Origin: Blastomonas sp. SL216
GTDB lineage: Bacteria > Pseudomonadota > Alphaproteobacteria > Sphingomonadales > Sphingomonadaceae
Assembly: GCA_026625625.1 (NCBI GenBank)
Contig: CP113055.1
Coordinates: forward strand, 1,428,501 to 1,492,500
Direction: 5' to 3'
Length of the DNA stretch: 64,000 nucleotides
This document shows positions 44,076 to 52,147 of this stretch, piece after piece; position 1 is the first letter of the stretch, and the number at the start of each line of letters is the position of its first letter. The notes below the pieces were generated by a model. The model saw nothing but the letters and a program-made list of their open reading frames with translations, was not told the origin of the DNA and searched no databases. The translations under genes were made by a program, and so were the position numbers.

Positions 44076-45308
44076 ATGCGCATCGTTCAATGGTTGGCCG
44101 CGATCGGCCTTGCTTTTCTGCTATCTGGCCCTGCCAAGGCCGAGCTCATCATGGCCGATGGTTCGGTCATCTCAAGAGAGGAAATCGCCAAGGCTGCCAC
44201 CGGCTGTACCGCCGGTCAGGCCCCGGCCTGCCTGATACGCGGGCTCGCCGCGCGTAACGGGGCCGCGCAACCTGTCGCCATCGATGAGGCCGCAGCAGCC
44301 TTGCGCAAGGCGTGCGAGGGCGGACTGGGCCTGGGATGTGCCGGAGAGGCCGAGATTGCCGCGCTTCGCCACGACCGGCGCAAGGACCCCAAGCTCGCCG
44401 CAGAGCGTTGGGCCAGGGCGCGCGGCCTGTTCACCGCAGCCTGCGATCAGGGCAGCGCGATCGCCTGCCACAATCTGGCCGACATGCTGGTGAACATCCG
44501 CGCGATGGCCGACACGCCGCGCGCCGCGACGCTCTATGCCAAAGCCTGTTTCGATCTGAAATTCGGTCCGTCCTGCCTGCAAGGCGCTGCCCTGGCCGGG
44601 CTCTCCAGCGCGCCTGCACATGATCCTGCGCTTGCCCAGCGCTTCGAGGCCGCGCTCGATCCCGCGCTGGACGCCGAATGCCAGCAAGGCCGGCCCGGAG
44701 CCTGCGCGGCGCTGGCCGAATGGCTCATCAGCCGTCCGGGGCTTGGCGACAAGGTGCGGATCGCGGCGCTCGCCGACACCGCCTGCAGCAACGGCGCTGG
44801 CCATGGCTGCGCATTGGCGGCCGATCTGATCCGGCGCGATGACCGCAGCGCCGAAGGATGGGACCGCCAGATCGAATATCTCGACCGCGCCTGCGCCCTG
44901 CAATTCGCCCGCTGCGCCCAGCTGGCCGAGGCGATGCGCGCACATCCCCCGATCCGCACACTGGATAGCGGCCTGCTCTTCCTGGCCGATATCAAGGCCT
45001 GTCTGGGCGATGTGCAGGAGCATTGCTGGCGGCTCTATGAGCCAGCGGCGCGGCTGAATGCGACCGAGCTGGAGCAGCTGGTGATGACCTTCGACCAGGC
45101 CTGTCTCAACCTGCCCCGCCCCAGCGCCGAATTGTGCGCCGCTGCAGCGAGCAACCATGTCGAGCGTGCCGAAGCCATGGCCGCCAGCGCGACCGCCGAC
45201 CGCGCCGAAGCCCGCAGGCTTTATCAGCGCGCGCTCGAACTGCCCGAAGACGCCACCGACAATGCAACCGCGCATGCCGAGGCCAAGGCGTTTCTGGCGG
45301 GCGCGTAG
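44076..45308 (+). CDS. exported cysteine-rich Sel1-like repeat protein
   Basis: The 410-aa product has a signal peptide (residues 1-22, ending GPAKAE). Helical repeats follow, marked by paired cysteines and Ala/Leu spacing, for example ACDQGSAIACHNLADMLVN, ACSNGAGHGCALAADLI and ACALQFARCAQLAEA. These look like Sel1-type repeats stabilised by disulfides, suggesting a periplasmic protein-binding scaffold. The start at 44076 follows GGGAG. The function is unknown. Confidence 0.75.
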   Translation: MRIVQWLAAIGLAFLLSGPAKAELIMADGSVISREEIAKAATGCTAGQAPACLIRGLAARNGAAQPVAIDEAAAALRKACEGGLGLGCAGEAEIAALRHDRRKDPKLAAERWARARGLFTAACDQGSAIACHNLADMLVNIRAMADTPRAATLYAKACFDLKFGPSCLQGAALAGLSSAPAHDPALAQRFEAALDPALDAECQQGRPGACAALAEWLISRPGLGDKVRIAALADTACSNGAGHGCALAADLIRRDDRSAEGWDRQIEYLDRACALQFARCAQLAEAMRAHPPIRTLDSGLLFLADIKACLGDVQEHCWRLYEPAARLNATELEQLVMTFDQACLNLPRPSAELCAAAASNHVERAEAMAASATADRAEARRLYQRALELPEDATDNATAHAEAKAFLAGA

Positions 45309-45310
45309 CC

Positions 45311-45340
45311 CGGGCCATTCACATGCTGACGCTAGGCCCG
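45311..45340. terminator. weak hairpin between convergent genes
   Basis: CGGGCC and GGCCCG arms enclose an 18-base loop between the stop codons of the Sel1-like gene and the SpoIIAA-like gene. There is no T-run; low confidence. Confidence 0.25.
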
Positions 45341-45347
45341 AGAATAA

Positions 45348-45794
45348 TCAGCGCGTGGCCCGGCGGGTGAGCGCGTCTGCGGGGAAGGCATCGTTCGCGC
45401 TGACGGGCGGTTCCGCGGCTTCGTCGTCATAGGACATCAACCATGCCTCGGCCTCGTCCATATCGGTGAAGAACCGTGCGGCACGGCCTTCGCTCGCCCT
45501 CACGAGCTGCATGCGCGCCAGCGACAAGGACACGACAAAGGCGAGCTTGCGCGAGCGATATTGCGGGTTTGACATCATCGCGGCGAAAGCCGGGACCATC
45601 TCCTGCGGCTGGATCTTCATGTCGCGCACATCGACCAGCGTCACATGCTGGTTGGGAGCGCTGGTCAGCTTGAGATGCGCCGCGTTGCGGGCCGCGACAT
45701 AGCGCTCGACGTCCGCCGCCTCAAAGAAACCACCAAGATAATGCCGAACGACGTTGGTTACCGGATCGGCTTCAACTTTAAAGTGCGCGTTCAT
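45348..45794 (-). CDS. SpoIIAA/STAS-like hypothetical protein
   Basis: The 148-aa soluble product has an alternating beta/alpha pattern (VRHYLGGFFEAADVERYVAARNAA, HVTLVDVRDMKIQPQEM, KLAFVVSLSLARMQLVRA, each partial). This resembles the SpoIIAA-like/STAS fold seen in many alphaproteobacterial proteins of unknown role. The C-terminal tail is acidic, then Ala-rich. It stands alone; no neighbour suggests a pathway. Confidence 0.6.
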   Translation of the reverse strand: MNAHFKVEADPVTNVVRHYLGGFFEAADVERYVAARNAAHLKLTSAPNQHVTLVDVRDMKIQPQEMVPAFAAMMSNPQYRSRKLAFVVSLSLARMQLVRASEGRAARFFTDMDEAEAWLMSYDDEAAEPPVSANDAFPADALTRRATR

Positions 45795-45970
45795 GCCCCC
45801 ATATTGACGGCAACGGGTGAAAAAATCGTAATCGACGGACGCCTGTACGAACGATTTTCTATCGCGTTGATTTCCAACCGCTGCAAGAGGCGCGGCAGCC
45901 AGCTATCGCCGTCCAGACCATTCGGCCCTGCATGGCAAAACCGGTGACGATCTGTGGTTATCGCGGCGGG

Positions 45971-47167
45971 TCAATAGAGCCTTGGGGCCCCAGCCGCTTC
46001 CCATGCCGCTTCATCCGCCCGGGTCAGCGCGTCGAGATCGCCCGGGGTGGCTGCCGCATCGTCGACCCATTCGCGCAACAGCGGGCCGCCGTTGATCACG
46101 TCGATGGCCAGCTTGCCGAGTTCATATTCATATGGGAAATCGCGCCACAGCGGGTAATCCGGATAGAGCGCACGGATCGCCTTGAAGCCCAGTGCCTGGA
46201 CGCGCCAGGGGCGGAAAGCCTGGTGATCGTAGAAGCGCCCCTCGGCATGGATATGCACGCCATGGCACAGCTGGCCGACATGCTTGTGGAAGGTCGGCTC
46301 GAACCAGATTTCGCGCAACGCACAGCCGGTGAGCCATTCGGGTGCGATTTCGTGCATCTTCGCGATCACATCGCGCGCGTTGATGTCGGGCGCGCCGAAC
46401 AGTTCGAGCGGGCGCGTGGTGCCCCTGCCCTCGCTCAGCGTCGTGCCTTCCAGCATCACCGTGCCGGCATAGGCGCGCGCCATGTTGACGTTCGGCGCGT
46501 TGGGGCTGGGATTGACCCAGAGCCGGTCGGTAGGCCAGCCAAAGCCAGGCGCCGCATAGGGCTGCCAGCCCTGCATCTCGATCACGCGGTAATCGACATC
46601 AAGGCGATAGTGCTTGATGAACCAATGGCCCATCTCGCCCAGCGTCAGCCCATGGCGCATCGGCATCGGCCCTGCACCGACAAAGCTCTCCCAGCCTTCG
46701 CGCAGCGTCAGCCCTTCGACCGGACGACCGGCCGGATTGGGTCGATCGAGCACCCAGACCGATTTGCCATGCTGGGCTGCGGCCTCGAGGATGTAGAGCA
46801 GCGTCGTGACGAAGGTGTAGATGCGGCAGCCCAGATCCTGCAGATCGATCAGCACGACATCGAACGTGCCCATCATCTGCCCGGTCGGGCGGCGCACCTC
46901 GCCATACAGGCTGAACACCGGGATGCCGTGCACCGGATCGGTGAAATCCGGGCTTTCGACCATATTGTCCTGCTTGTCGCCGCGCAGGCCGTGCTGCGGG
47001 CCGAACGCAGCGGAAAGCGTGATTTCGTCGAGCGCAGCCAGCGCGTCGAGCGAGTGGCGCAGATCTGCGGTGACCGAAGCAGGATGCGCAAGCAGCGCGA
47101 CGCGGCGACCTTTCAGCGGCGCGCGCAGATCAGGCTCTGCCAGAAGACGATCGATACCGAAGAGCAT
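45971..47167 (-). CDS. DUF1343 family exo-beta-N-acetylmuramidase (NamZ-like)
   Basis: The 398-aa product belongs to the DUF1343 family, whose Bacillus member NamZ removes terminal MurNAc from peptidoglycan fragments. Family blocks seen: GPQHGLRGDKQDNM, SLYGEVRRPT, LIDLQDLGCRIYTF, LDRPNPAGRPVEG and MLEGTTLSEGRGTTRPLE. No signal peptide is obvious, which suggests cytosolic turnover of muropeptides. The ATG at 47167 was chosen; the 20-residue extension lacks conservation. A DOMON-like gene lies 35 bases upstream on the same strand. Confidence 0.88.
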   Translation of the reverse strand: MLFGIDRLLAEPDLRAPLKGRRVALLAHPASVTADLRHSLDALAALDEITLSAAFGPQHGLRGDKQDNMVESPDFTDPVHGIPVFSLYGEVRRPTGQMMGTFDVVLIDLQDLGCRIYTFVTTLLYILEAAAQHGKSVWVLDRPNPAGRPVEGLTLREGWESFVGAGPMPMRHGLTLGEMGHWFIKHYRLDVDYRVIEMQGWQPYAAPGFGWPTDRLWVNPSPNAPNVNMARAYAGTVMLEGTTLSEGRGTTRPLELFGAPDINARDVIAKMHEIAPEWLTGCALREIWFEPTFHKHVGQLCHGVHIHAEGRFYDHQAFRPWRVQALGFKAIRALYPDYPLWRDFPYEYELGKLAIDVINGGPLLREWVDDAAATPGDLDALTRADEAAWEAAGAPRLY

Positions 47168-47202
47168 AGGACCTCGCGCTGCTTTATAAACGTGCGGGTT
47201 CT

Positions 47203-47724
47203 TTAGCCCAGCCGCGCGGCAAAACAATCGGGGTGATGAAAATCGGGCTTTCCGGCAGGATGGACAAGCGACCAGTAGCTCTTGCTGCCGTCTTTCGCCT
47301 CGATCACCGCAGTGATGGCAAGCCGCCAGGGTGCGGGGCCAAGCAGGTCGGCCAGCCCGGTCAGGTCGAACGTGGCGCGCCAGCAGCCGCCCTCACCTTC
47401 AATGACCGGATCGGTCGGCAGGGCGAGGTCGCGCATCCCGGCACGGTAGTCGTCGAACGCATAGGCGGCCCAGGCACCCGAGGGAGCGAGGTTGAACTCG
47501 GAATAGGTGGGACCGGTGGTCGATCCGATAAACGCCTCGAAGCAACTGTGCTGCCAGAGGCCATCGGTGCGGCCCTGTGCCGGGGCGGGCCAGAGGATGC
47601 GGCCTTCGGGGTCGGTGACGTGATAGGCGATGGCGAGCGCCTGGTTTTCCCATATGGACCAGTCAACCGAGAGCGCGAGGCCATCGGGTGCGGCGAAATC
47701 GGGATGGGGATGTAGTTGCGACAT
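47203..47724 (-). CDS. DOMON-like domain protein
   Basis: The 173-aa product is rich in beta strands and Trp/Tyr/Phe. It contains GLWQHSCFEAFIG and YSEFNLAPSGAWAAYAFDDYR, the pattern of DOMON-like carbohydrate- or heme-binding domains. There is no signal peptide. It sits just upstream of the NamZ-like gene on the same strand, so both may handle sugar fragments (inference). Confidence 0.72.
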   Translation of the reverse strand: MSQLHPHPDFAAPDGLALSVDWSIWENQALAIAYHVTDPEGRILWPAPAQGRTDGLWQHSCFEAFIGSTTGPTYSEFNLAPSGAWAAYAFDDYRAGMRDLALPTDPVIEGEGGCWRATFDLTGLADLLGPAPWRLAITAVIEAKDGSKSYWSLVHPAGKPDFHHPDCFAARLG

Positions 47725-47767
47725 ACTGACAGCATTTCAGACCAACCACCCGCAGTTCAACCTCTTT

Positions 47768-47849
47768 CGTCATTCCCGCGAACGCGGGAATCCCGCTTCT
47801 GCGCTGACAGAGAGGAAGAAGCGGGACCCCCGCCTTCGCGGGGGTGACG
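47768..47849. repeat. palindromic intergenic repeat (REP/BIME-like)
   Basis: An 82-base element is bounded by CGTCA and TGACG. It contains a left hairpin ATTCCCGCG-AA-CGCGGGAAT, inner arms TCCCGCTTCT and AGAAGCGGGA, and a right hairpin ACCCCCGC-CTTC-GCGGGGGT. This nested symmetry is typical of dispersed repeats in sphingomonad genomes. It lies between the DOMON-like gene and the desaturase gene, which are divergent. Confidence 0.8.
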
Positions 47850-47956
47850 AGTTGGGGCGATAAGGAGCCAAGCGAAAATGACGGAGTTGGCGGGGGATGA
47901 AGACGCTGCTAGACTGACGCAAACGTAAAGCGCGGACAGCGTATCGGGAGAGCATC

Positions 47957-48898
47957 ATGGCGCTGGTCAAGGCCGCCAATCCATCGCAGATTTTCGGGCG
48001 CGAGGTGTTTCGTGACCTCACGGCTGTGTCGCGCTGGAAAGGCCTGGCATTGGTCGCGCACGCATGGGTGGTGATCATCGCGCTCGCCTGGTGCGCGGCC
48101 TATCTGGGTACATGGTGGGCTTGGGCGATCGCGGTCGTGCTGATCGGCGGGCGGCAGCTGGGCCTGGCGATCCTGATGCACGAGGGTGCGCACGGCCTGC
48201 TGCATCCCAATCGCGCCGTGAACAACTGGGTCGGCCAATGGGTCACCGGTGTACCGATGGGGACCGATCTGCACGCCTATCGCACCTATCACCTGACGCA
48301 TCACCGTTATACGCAGCAGCCGGAGGACCCGGACCTGTCGCTGTCCGCGCCTTTCCCCACCACCCGCGCCAGCCTGGTGCGCAAGGTGTTTCGCGATCTT
48401 ACCGGCCAGACGTTCATCAAGCAGCGCGGCGCGCAGCTCGCCATGGCGATCAAGGGCTTCGCGCCGGGTGCCAAGGAGCAGAATCTGTTCATCGGAAAGG
48501 TGACGCTGCGTTTTCTGGGCGCGCAGATCGTGCTGCTGGCGCTGTCGTTCGCCACGGGCCTGGGCGCGCTGCCCTGGCTGATCTGGATGCTCGCGATGGC
48601 AACGACGTTCCAGCTGTACTTGCGCATCCGCAATATCGCCGAACATGCCTGCACGACCACGGGCAGCGAAGACCCGTTCACTCACGCGCGCACCACCTAT
48701 GCGGGCCTGCTGGAGCGCGCGACGGTTGCGCCCTACTGGGTCAATTTCCACAGCGAGCACCATCTGTTCATGGGCGTGCCGTGCTACAATCTGCCCCGCG
48801 CACACCGCATGCTGGTCGATGCGGGACATGCCGGGCGGATGACCATCGCGCCCGGCTATGCCACGGTCCTGCGGCAGGTGGTAAAGCCTGCCGCCTGA
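47957..48898 (+). CDS. fatty acid desaturase family protein
   Basis: The 313-aa membrane protein has four or more hydrophobic helices and the three histidine boxes of membrane desaturases: HEGAH, HLTHHRYTQ and HSEHHLF. These ligate a di-iron centre. It could act on fatty acids, carotenoids or sphingolipids; the family does not decide this. The start at 47957 is the first ATG after a repeat element. It converges with the PfpI gene. Confidence 0.9.
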   Translation: MALVKAANPSQIFGREVFRDLTAVSRWKGLALVAHAWVVIIALAWCAAYLGTWWAWAIAVVLIGGRQLGLAILMHEGAHGLLHPNRAVNNWVGQWVTGVPMGTDLHAYRTYHLTHHRYTQQPEDPDLSLSAPFPTTRASLVRKVFRDLTGQTFIKQRGAQLAMAIKGFAPGAKEQNLFIGKVTLRFLGAQIVLLALSFATGLGALPWLIWMLAMATTFQLYLRIRNIAEHACTTTGSEDPFTHARTTYAGLLERATVAPYWVNFHSEHHLFMGVPCYNLPRAHRMLVDAGHAGRMTIAPGYATVLRQVVKPAA

Positions 48899-48907
48899 CC
48901 TTTCGGG

Positions 48908-49477
48908 TCACACCATTTCGGTGCGTGCGCCCGCCTTTTCGCTGACCATGTCGGCGATCGCCTTGCTGAACGCGGGCAGATCATCGGGGCAGCGGCTGGT
49001 GATGAGGTTGCCGTCCACGGCCACTTCCTGGTCGACGACATGCGCGCCGGCATTCTTGAGATCGGTGCGGATTGACTTGTAGCCGGTCAGCGTGGCGCCC
49101 TTGGCAAGGCCCGCCTCGACCAGCAGCCACGGCGCGTGACAGACGGCGGCGATCGGCTTGCGCGCATCGGCGAACGCCTTGATCAGCGCCATCGCCTCCT
49201 CATCGACGCGCAGCAGATCGGGGTTGATCTGGCCGCCCGGAAGCACCAGCGCGTCATGTTGCTCGACCCGCGCGCCCGAAAGCGGTGCATCGACAGTGAC
49301 GCTCTGGCCCCAGTCATCACCCTTCCATCCCCTGATCTCGCCGCTTTCGGGCGAGACGATGGTGACGTTGGCGCCAGCGGCCTTGAGGTCGTCGCGCGGC
49401 TGGATGAGTTCGGATTCCTCGAAACCATGGGTAGCGAGGATGCAGATATTGCGGCCGGAAAGATCGGGAAGGCTCAT
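48908..49477 (-). CDS. DJ-1/PfpI family protein
   Basis: The 189-aa product has the class I glutamine amidotransferase-like fold. The nucleophile elbow is AAVCHAPWLL, with Cys followed by His, and THGFEESEL sits near the N-terminus, where Glu contacts the cysteine. This is the PfpI branch (stress-related protease, deglycase or glyoxalase claims). Cytosolic. The exact activity is unresolved. Confidence 0.9.
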   Translation of the reverse strand: MSLPDLSGRNICILATHGFEESELIQPRDDLKAAGANVTIVSPESGEIRGWKGDDWGQSVTVDAPLSGARVEQHDALVLPGGQINPDLLRVDEEAMALIKAFADARKPIAAVCHAPWLLVEAGLAKGATLTGYKSIRTDLKNAGAHVVDQEVAVDGNLITSRCPDDLPAFSKAIADMVSEKAGARTEMV

Positions 49478-49534
49478 GGGGGTTCTCCGTAATGGGGTTT
49501 CCCTTACCCTACGGATGCGGCCCGAACGCGTTCC

Positions 49535-50515
49535 CTAAAGCCACTTGGCCCATTTGAAACGGACATACAGCCCGATGCAGATCGTCACCATCGCGCCGAC
49601 CACGACGAAATAGCCGTAGCGCCAGCGCAGTTCGGGCATGAACTCGAAATTCATCCCGTAAATCCCGGCGATCGCGGTGGGCACGGCCAGGATCGCGGCC
49701 CAGGCGGCGAGCTGGCGGGTGATGACGCCCTGGCGCTGCTGTTCGAGCAGGCCGCTCGTTTCGATCACCGATGTCAGCGTATCGCGCAGGCCGGCGACGC
49801 GATAATCGGCGCGGCGGACATGATCGTGCAGGTCGCGGAAATAGGGATGTATGTCGGTATCGATCTGCGGCAGCTCCAGATGCATGCAGCGGTTGGCGAC
49901 ATCCTGCATCGGGCTCAATACGCGCTGCAGCCGGAACAGGTCGCGGCGCAGCGAGAACAGCTGCGAGGTTTCCTGCTTGTTGAGAAACGCATCGAGCGCG
50001 CGGTCCTCGATACCCAGCACCCGGTCCTCCAGCGCGTCGATCACCTCCAGATAGCCATCGACGATGAAATCGAGGATCGCATGCAGCACGAAATCCGCGC
50101 CACGCTTCAGCAGCCGCGGCGTCGCCTCCAGCTTGTGGCGCACGGGGCTGTGGTCACGCAGCGAGCCATGGCGCACGGTGACGATGAACTGGCGGCCCAT
50201 GAAGACCGCGGTATTGCCATAGGTGATCGCGGTGTTGCTGTCGCTTTCATCCAGATGCACGGTGCGCGCGACTGCGAACAGATGCTCGCCATAAGGCTCG
50301 ATCTTGGGCAGGTGCCGCCGGTCCAGCGCATCCTCCACCGCCAGCGGATGCAGACCCAGTTGCGATTGGATCGGCATCAGCTCGGCCTCGGTGGGCTCAT
50401 GCAGCCCGATCCACAGCAGGTCTGCCGGATCGTCGAGCGGCGGCAGCGGCTGGCTCAGGTCCAGATCGCGCGCCAGCTCGCCATCGCGGTACAGGCGCGC
50501 GGCGATGACGGTCAT
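49535..50515 (-). CDS. corA: CorA family divalent metal transporter
   Basis: The 326-aa product has a large cytosolic N-terminal domain and two C-terminal membrane helices. The signature IYGMNFEFMPELRW (GMN motif) lies at the end of the first helix, and a short basic cytosolic tail (RFKWAKWL) ends the protein. It forms pentameric Mg2+/Co2+ channels. Its start overlaps the lysK stop as ATGA, so it is translated after lysK. Confidence 0.95.
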   Translation of the reverse strand: MTVIAARLYRDGELARDLDLSQPLPPLDDPADLLWIGLHEPTEAELMPIQSQLGLHPLAVEDALDRRHLPKIEPYGEHLFAVARTVHLDESDSNTAITYGNTAVFMGRQFIVTVRHGSLRDHSPVRHKLEATPRLLKRGADFVLHAILDFIVDGYLEVIDALEDRVLGIEDRALDAFLNKQETSQLFSLRRDLFRLQRVLSPMQDVANRCMHLELPQIDTDIHPYFRDLHDHVRRADYRVAGLRDTLTSVIETSGLLEQQRQGVITRQLAAWAAILAVPTAIAGIYGMNFEFMPELRWRYGYFVVVGAMVTICIGLYVRFKWAKWL

Positions 50516-52104
50516 GCAGCCTCGACCGGTCGGCCGAGCGCCTCGGCGATCAGCTTGCGGGTGTTGGCAATGCCGTAGAGCGCGATGAAGCTGCCCATGC
50601 GCGGGCCCTGCTCGCTGCCCAGCAGTGTCTCGTACAAGGCCTTGAACCAGTCGCGCAGGTTGCCGAAGCCATAGGCCTCGTCCTTGCCGATGGCATAGAC
50701 GATGTTCTGGATATCCTCGGCAGAGGCATTCTCGGGCAGCTCGGCCAGCTCATTGTCCAGCCGGGTCAGCGCGTCGATTTCCTTGCCCTCGGGCCAGCGG
50801 CGCTTGAGCGTCGGCGCGATGAAATCGCGGCCATAGTTCACCGCATTCTCGATCAGCCCGTCGAGCTCGGGATGCGTTTCGGGCGACACGCCAGGCGCGT
50901 ATTTCTGGACAAAGCCCCAGACGAGATCCTTGTCGTCCATCCCGGGCAGGCTGACGACATTGAGCAGCAGGCCGAAGCTGACCGGCGGGCTGCCTTCGGG
51001 CACCTCGCCTGCGTGAATATGGTGCGCCGGATTGCCCAGGCGCTTGTCCTCGTCCTGCGTATGCCAGTTGTCGCGGAACTGGAAATATTCGTCGACCGCG
51101 CGCGGGATCACGCCCAGATGCAGCTGCTTGGCCGCCTTGGGTTCACGGAAGATATAGAAGGCTAGGCTGTTCTCGCTGCCATAGCGCAGCCAGTCCTCGA
51201 TCGACAGGCCGTTGCCCTTGGACTTGGAGATCTTCTCGCCCTTTTCGTCGAGGAACATCTCGTAGATCATGCCCTCGGGCTTCTGGCCGCCCAGCACGCG
51301 CGCGATCTTGCCCGATTGCACGCCGCTGTCGGTCAGGTCCTTGCCGTACATCTCGTAATCGACGCCAAGCGCAACCCAGCGCATGGCCCAATCGACCTTC
51401 CACTGCAGCTTCGCGCCGCCCGCCAGCACCGATTGCTCGATGGTCTCGCCCTCGTCCGTGAAGCGCACAATCCCGGCATCGGCATCGACCACCTCGACCG
51501 GCACCTGCAGCACCACGCCCGACTTGGCGCTGATCGGCATGATCGGCGAATAGGTCGCGGCGCGTTCGGCGCGCAGCGTCGGCAGCATGATGTCAAGGAT
51601 CGCCTGATAGTTGCGCAGCACCCCGCGCAAGGCATCGTCAAACGCGCCGCTCTGGTAGCGCTCGGTCGAGGACACGAACTCGTAATCGAAGCCGAACTGG
51701 TCGAGAAACGCGCGCAGCATCGCGTTGTTGTGATGCGCGAAGCTTTCGAACTTGCCGAACGGATCGGGGATCTGGGTCAGCGGCTTGCCCAGATGCGTCC
51801 GCAGCATGTCCGGGTTGGGCACATTGTCGGGCACCTTGCGCAGGCCGTCCATATCGTCGCTGAACGCCACCAGCCGCGTTGGCGCGCCGCCGGTGAGGGT
51901 CTCATAAGCGCGGCGGACGAGCGTGGTGCGGAACACCTCCTGGAACGTGCCGATATGCGGCAGGCCCGAGGGGCCATAGCCGGTTTCGAACAGCATCGGA
52001 CCTTGCGCATCGGGCTTGCCGGCCGGATAGCGTTTCATCAGCTTGCGCGCTTCCTCGAACGGCCATGCCTTGGATCGCATTGCTGCCTCGCGATACGCGC
52101 TCAC
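50512..52104 (-). CDS. lysK: lysyl-tRNA synthetase, class I
   Basis: The 530-aa class I LysRS is the archaeal-type enzyme also found in many alphaproteobacteria. The HIGH-like motif is GPSGLPHIGTF, and the KMSKS-like motif is EKISKSKGNGL. It charges tRNA-Lys. A GTG start at 52104 (MSAYREAAM) is preferred because AAGGA lies at good spacing; an ATG eight codons later is possible. It overlaps corA downstream and is divergent from the helicase gene. Confidence 0.97.
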   Translation of the reverse strand: MSAYREAAMRSKAWPFEEARKLMKRYPAGKPDAQGPMLFETGYGPSGLPHIGTFQEVFRTTLVRRAYETLTGGAPTRLVAFSDDMDGLRKVPDNVPNPDMLRTHLGKPLTQIPDPFGKFESFAHHNNAMLRAFLDQFGFDYEFVSSTERYQSGAFDDALRGVLRNYQAILDIMLPTLRAERAATYSPIMPISAKSGVVLQVPVEVVDADAGIVRFTDEGETIEQSVLAGGAKLQWKVDWAMRWVALGVDYEMYGKDLTDSGVQSGKIARVLGGQKPEGMIYEMFLDEKGEKISKSKGNGLSIEDWLRYGSENSLAFYIFREPKAAKQLHLGVIPRAVDEYFQFRDNWHTQDEDKRLGNPAHHIHAGEVPEGSPPVSFGLLLNVVSLPGMDDKDLVWGFVQKYAPGVSPETHPELDGLIENAVNYGRDFIAPTLKRRWPEGKEIDALTRLDNELAELPENASAEDIQNIVYAIGKDEAYGFGNLRDWFKALYETLLGSEQGPRMGSFIALYGIANTRKLIAEALGRPVEAA

Positions 52105-52147
52105 ACGTGTTTCCTTTTCGTTCCGATGTCGCCATATAGGGCGGGTG

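Noticed and set aside
43857-44090. 77-codon minus-strand frame in the 43.5-44.1 kb gap
   Set aside because: It overlaps the start of the Sel1-like gene on the other strand and shows no conserved motif or ribosome site.
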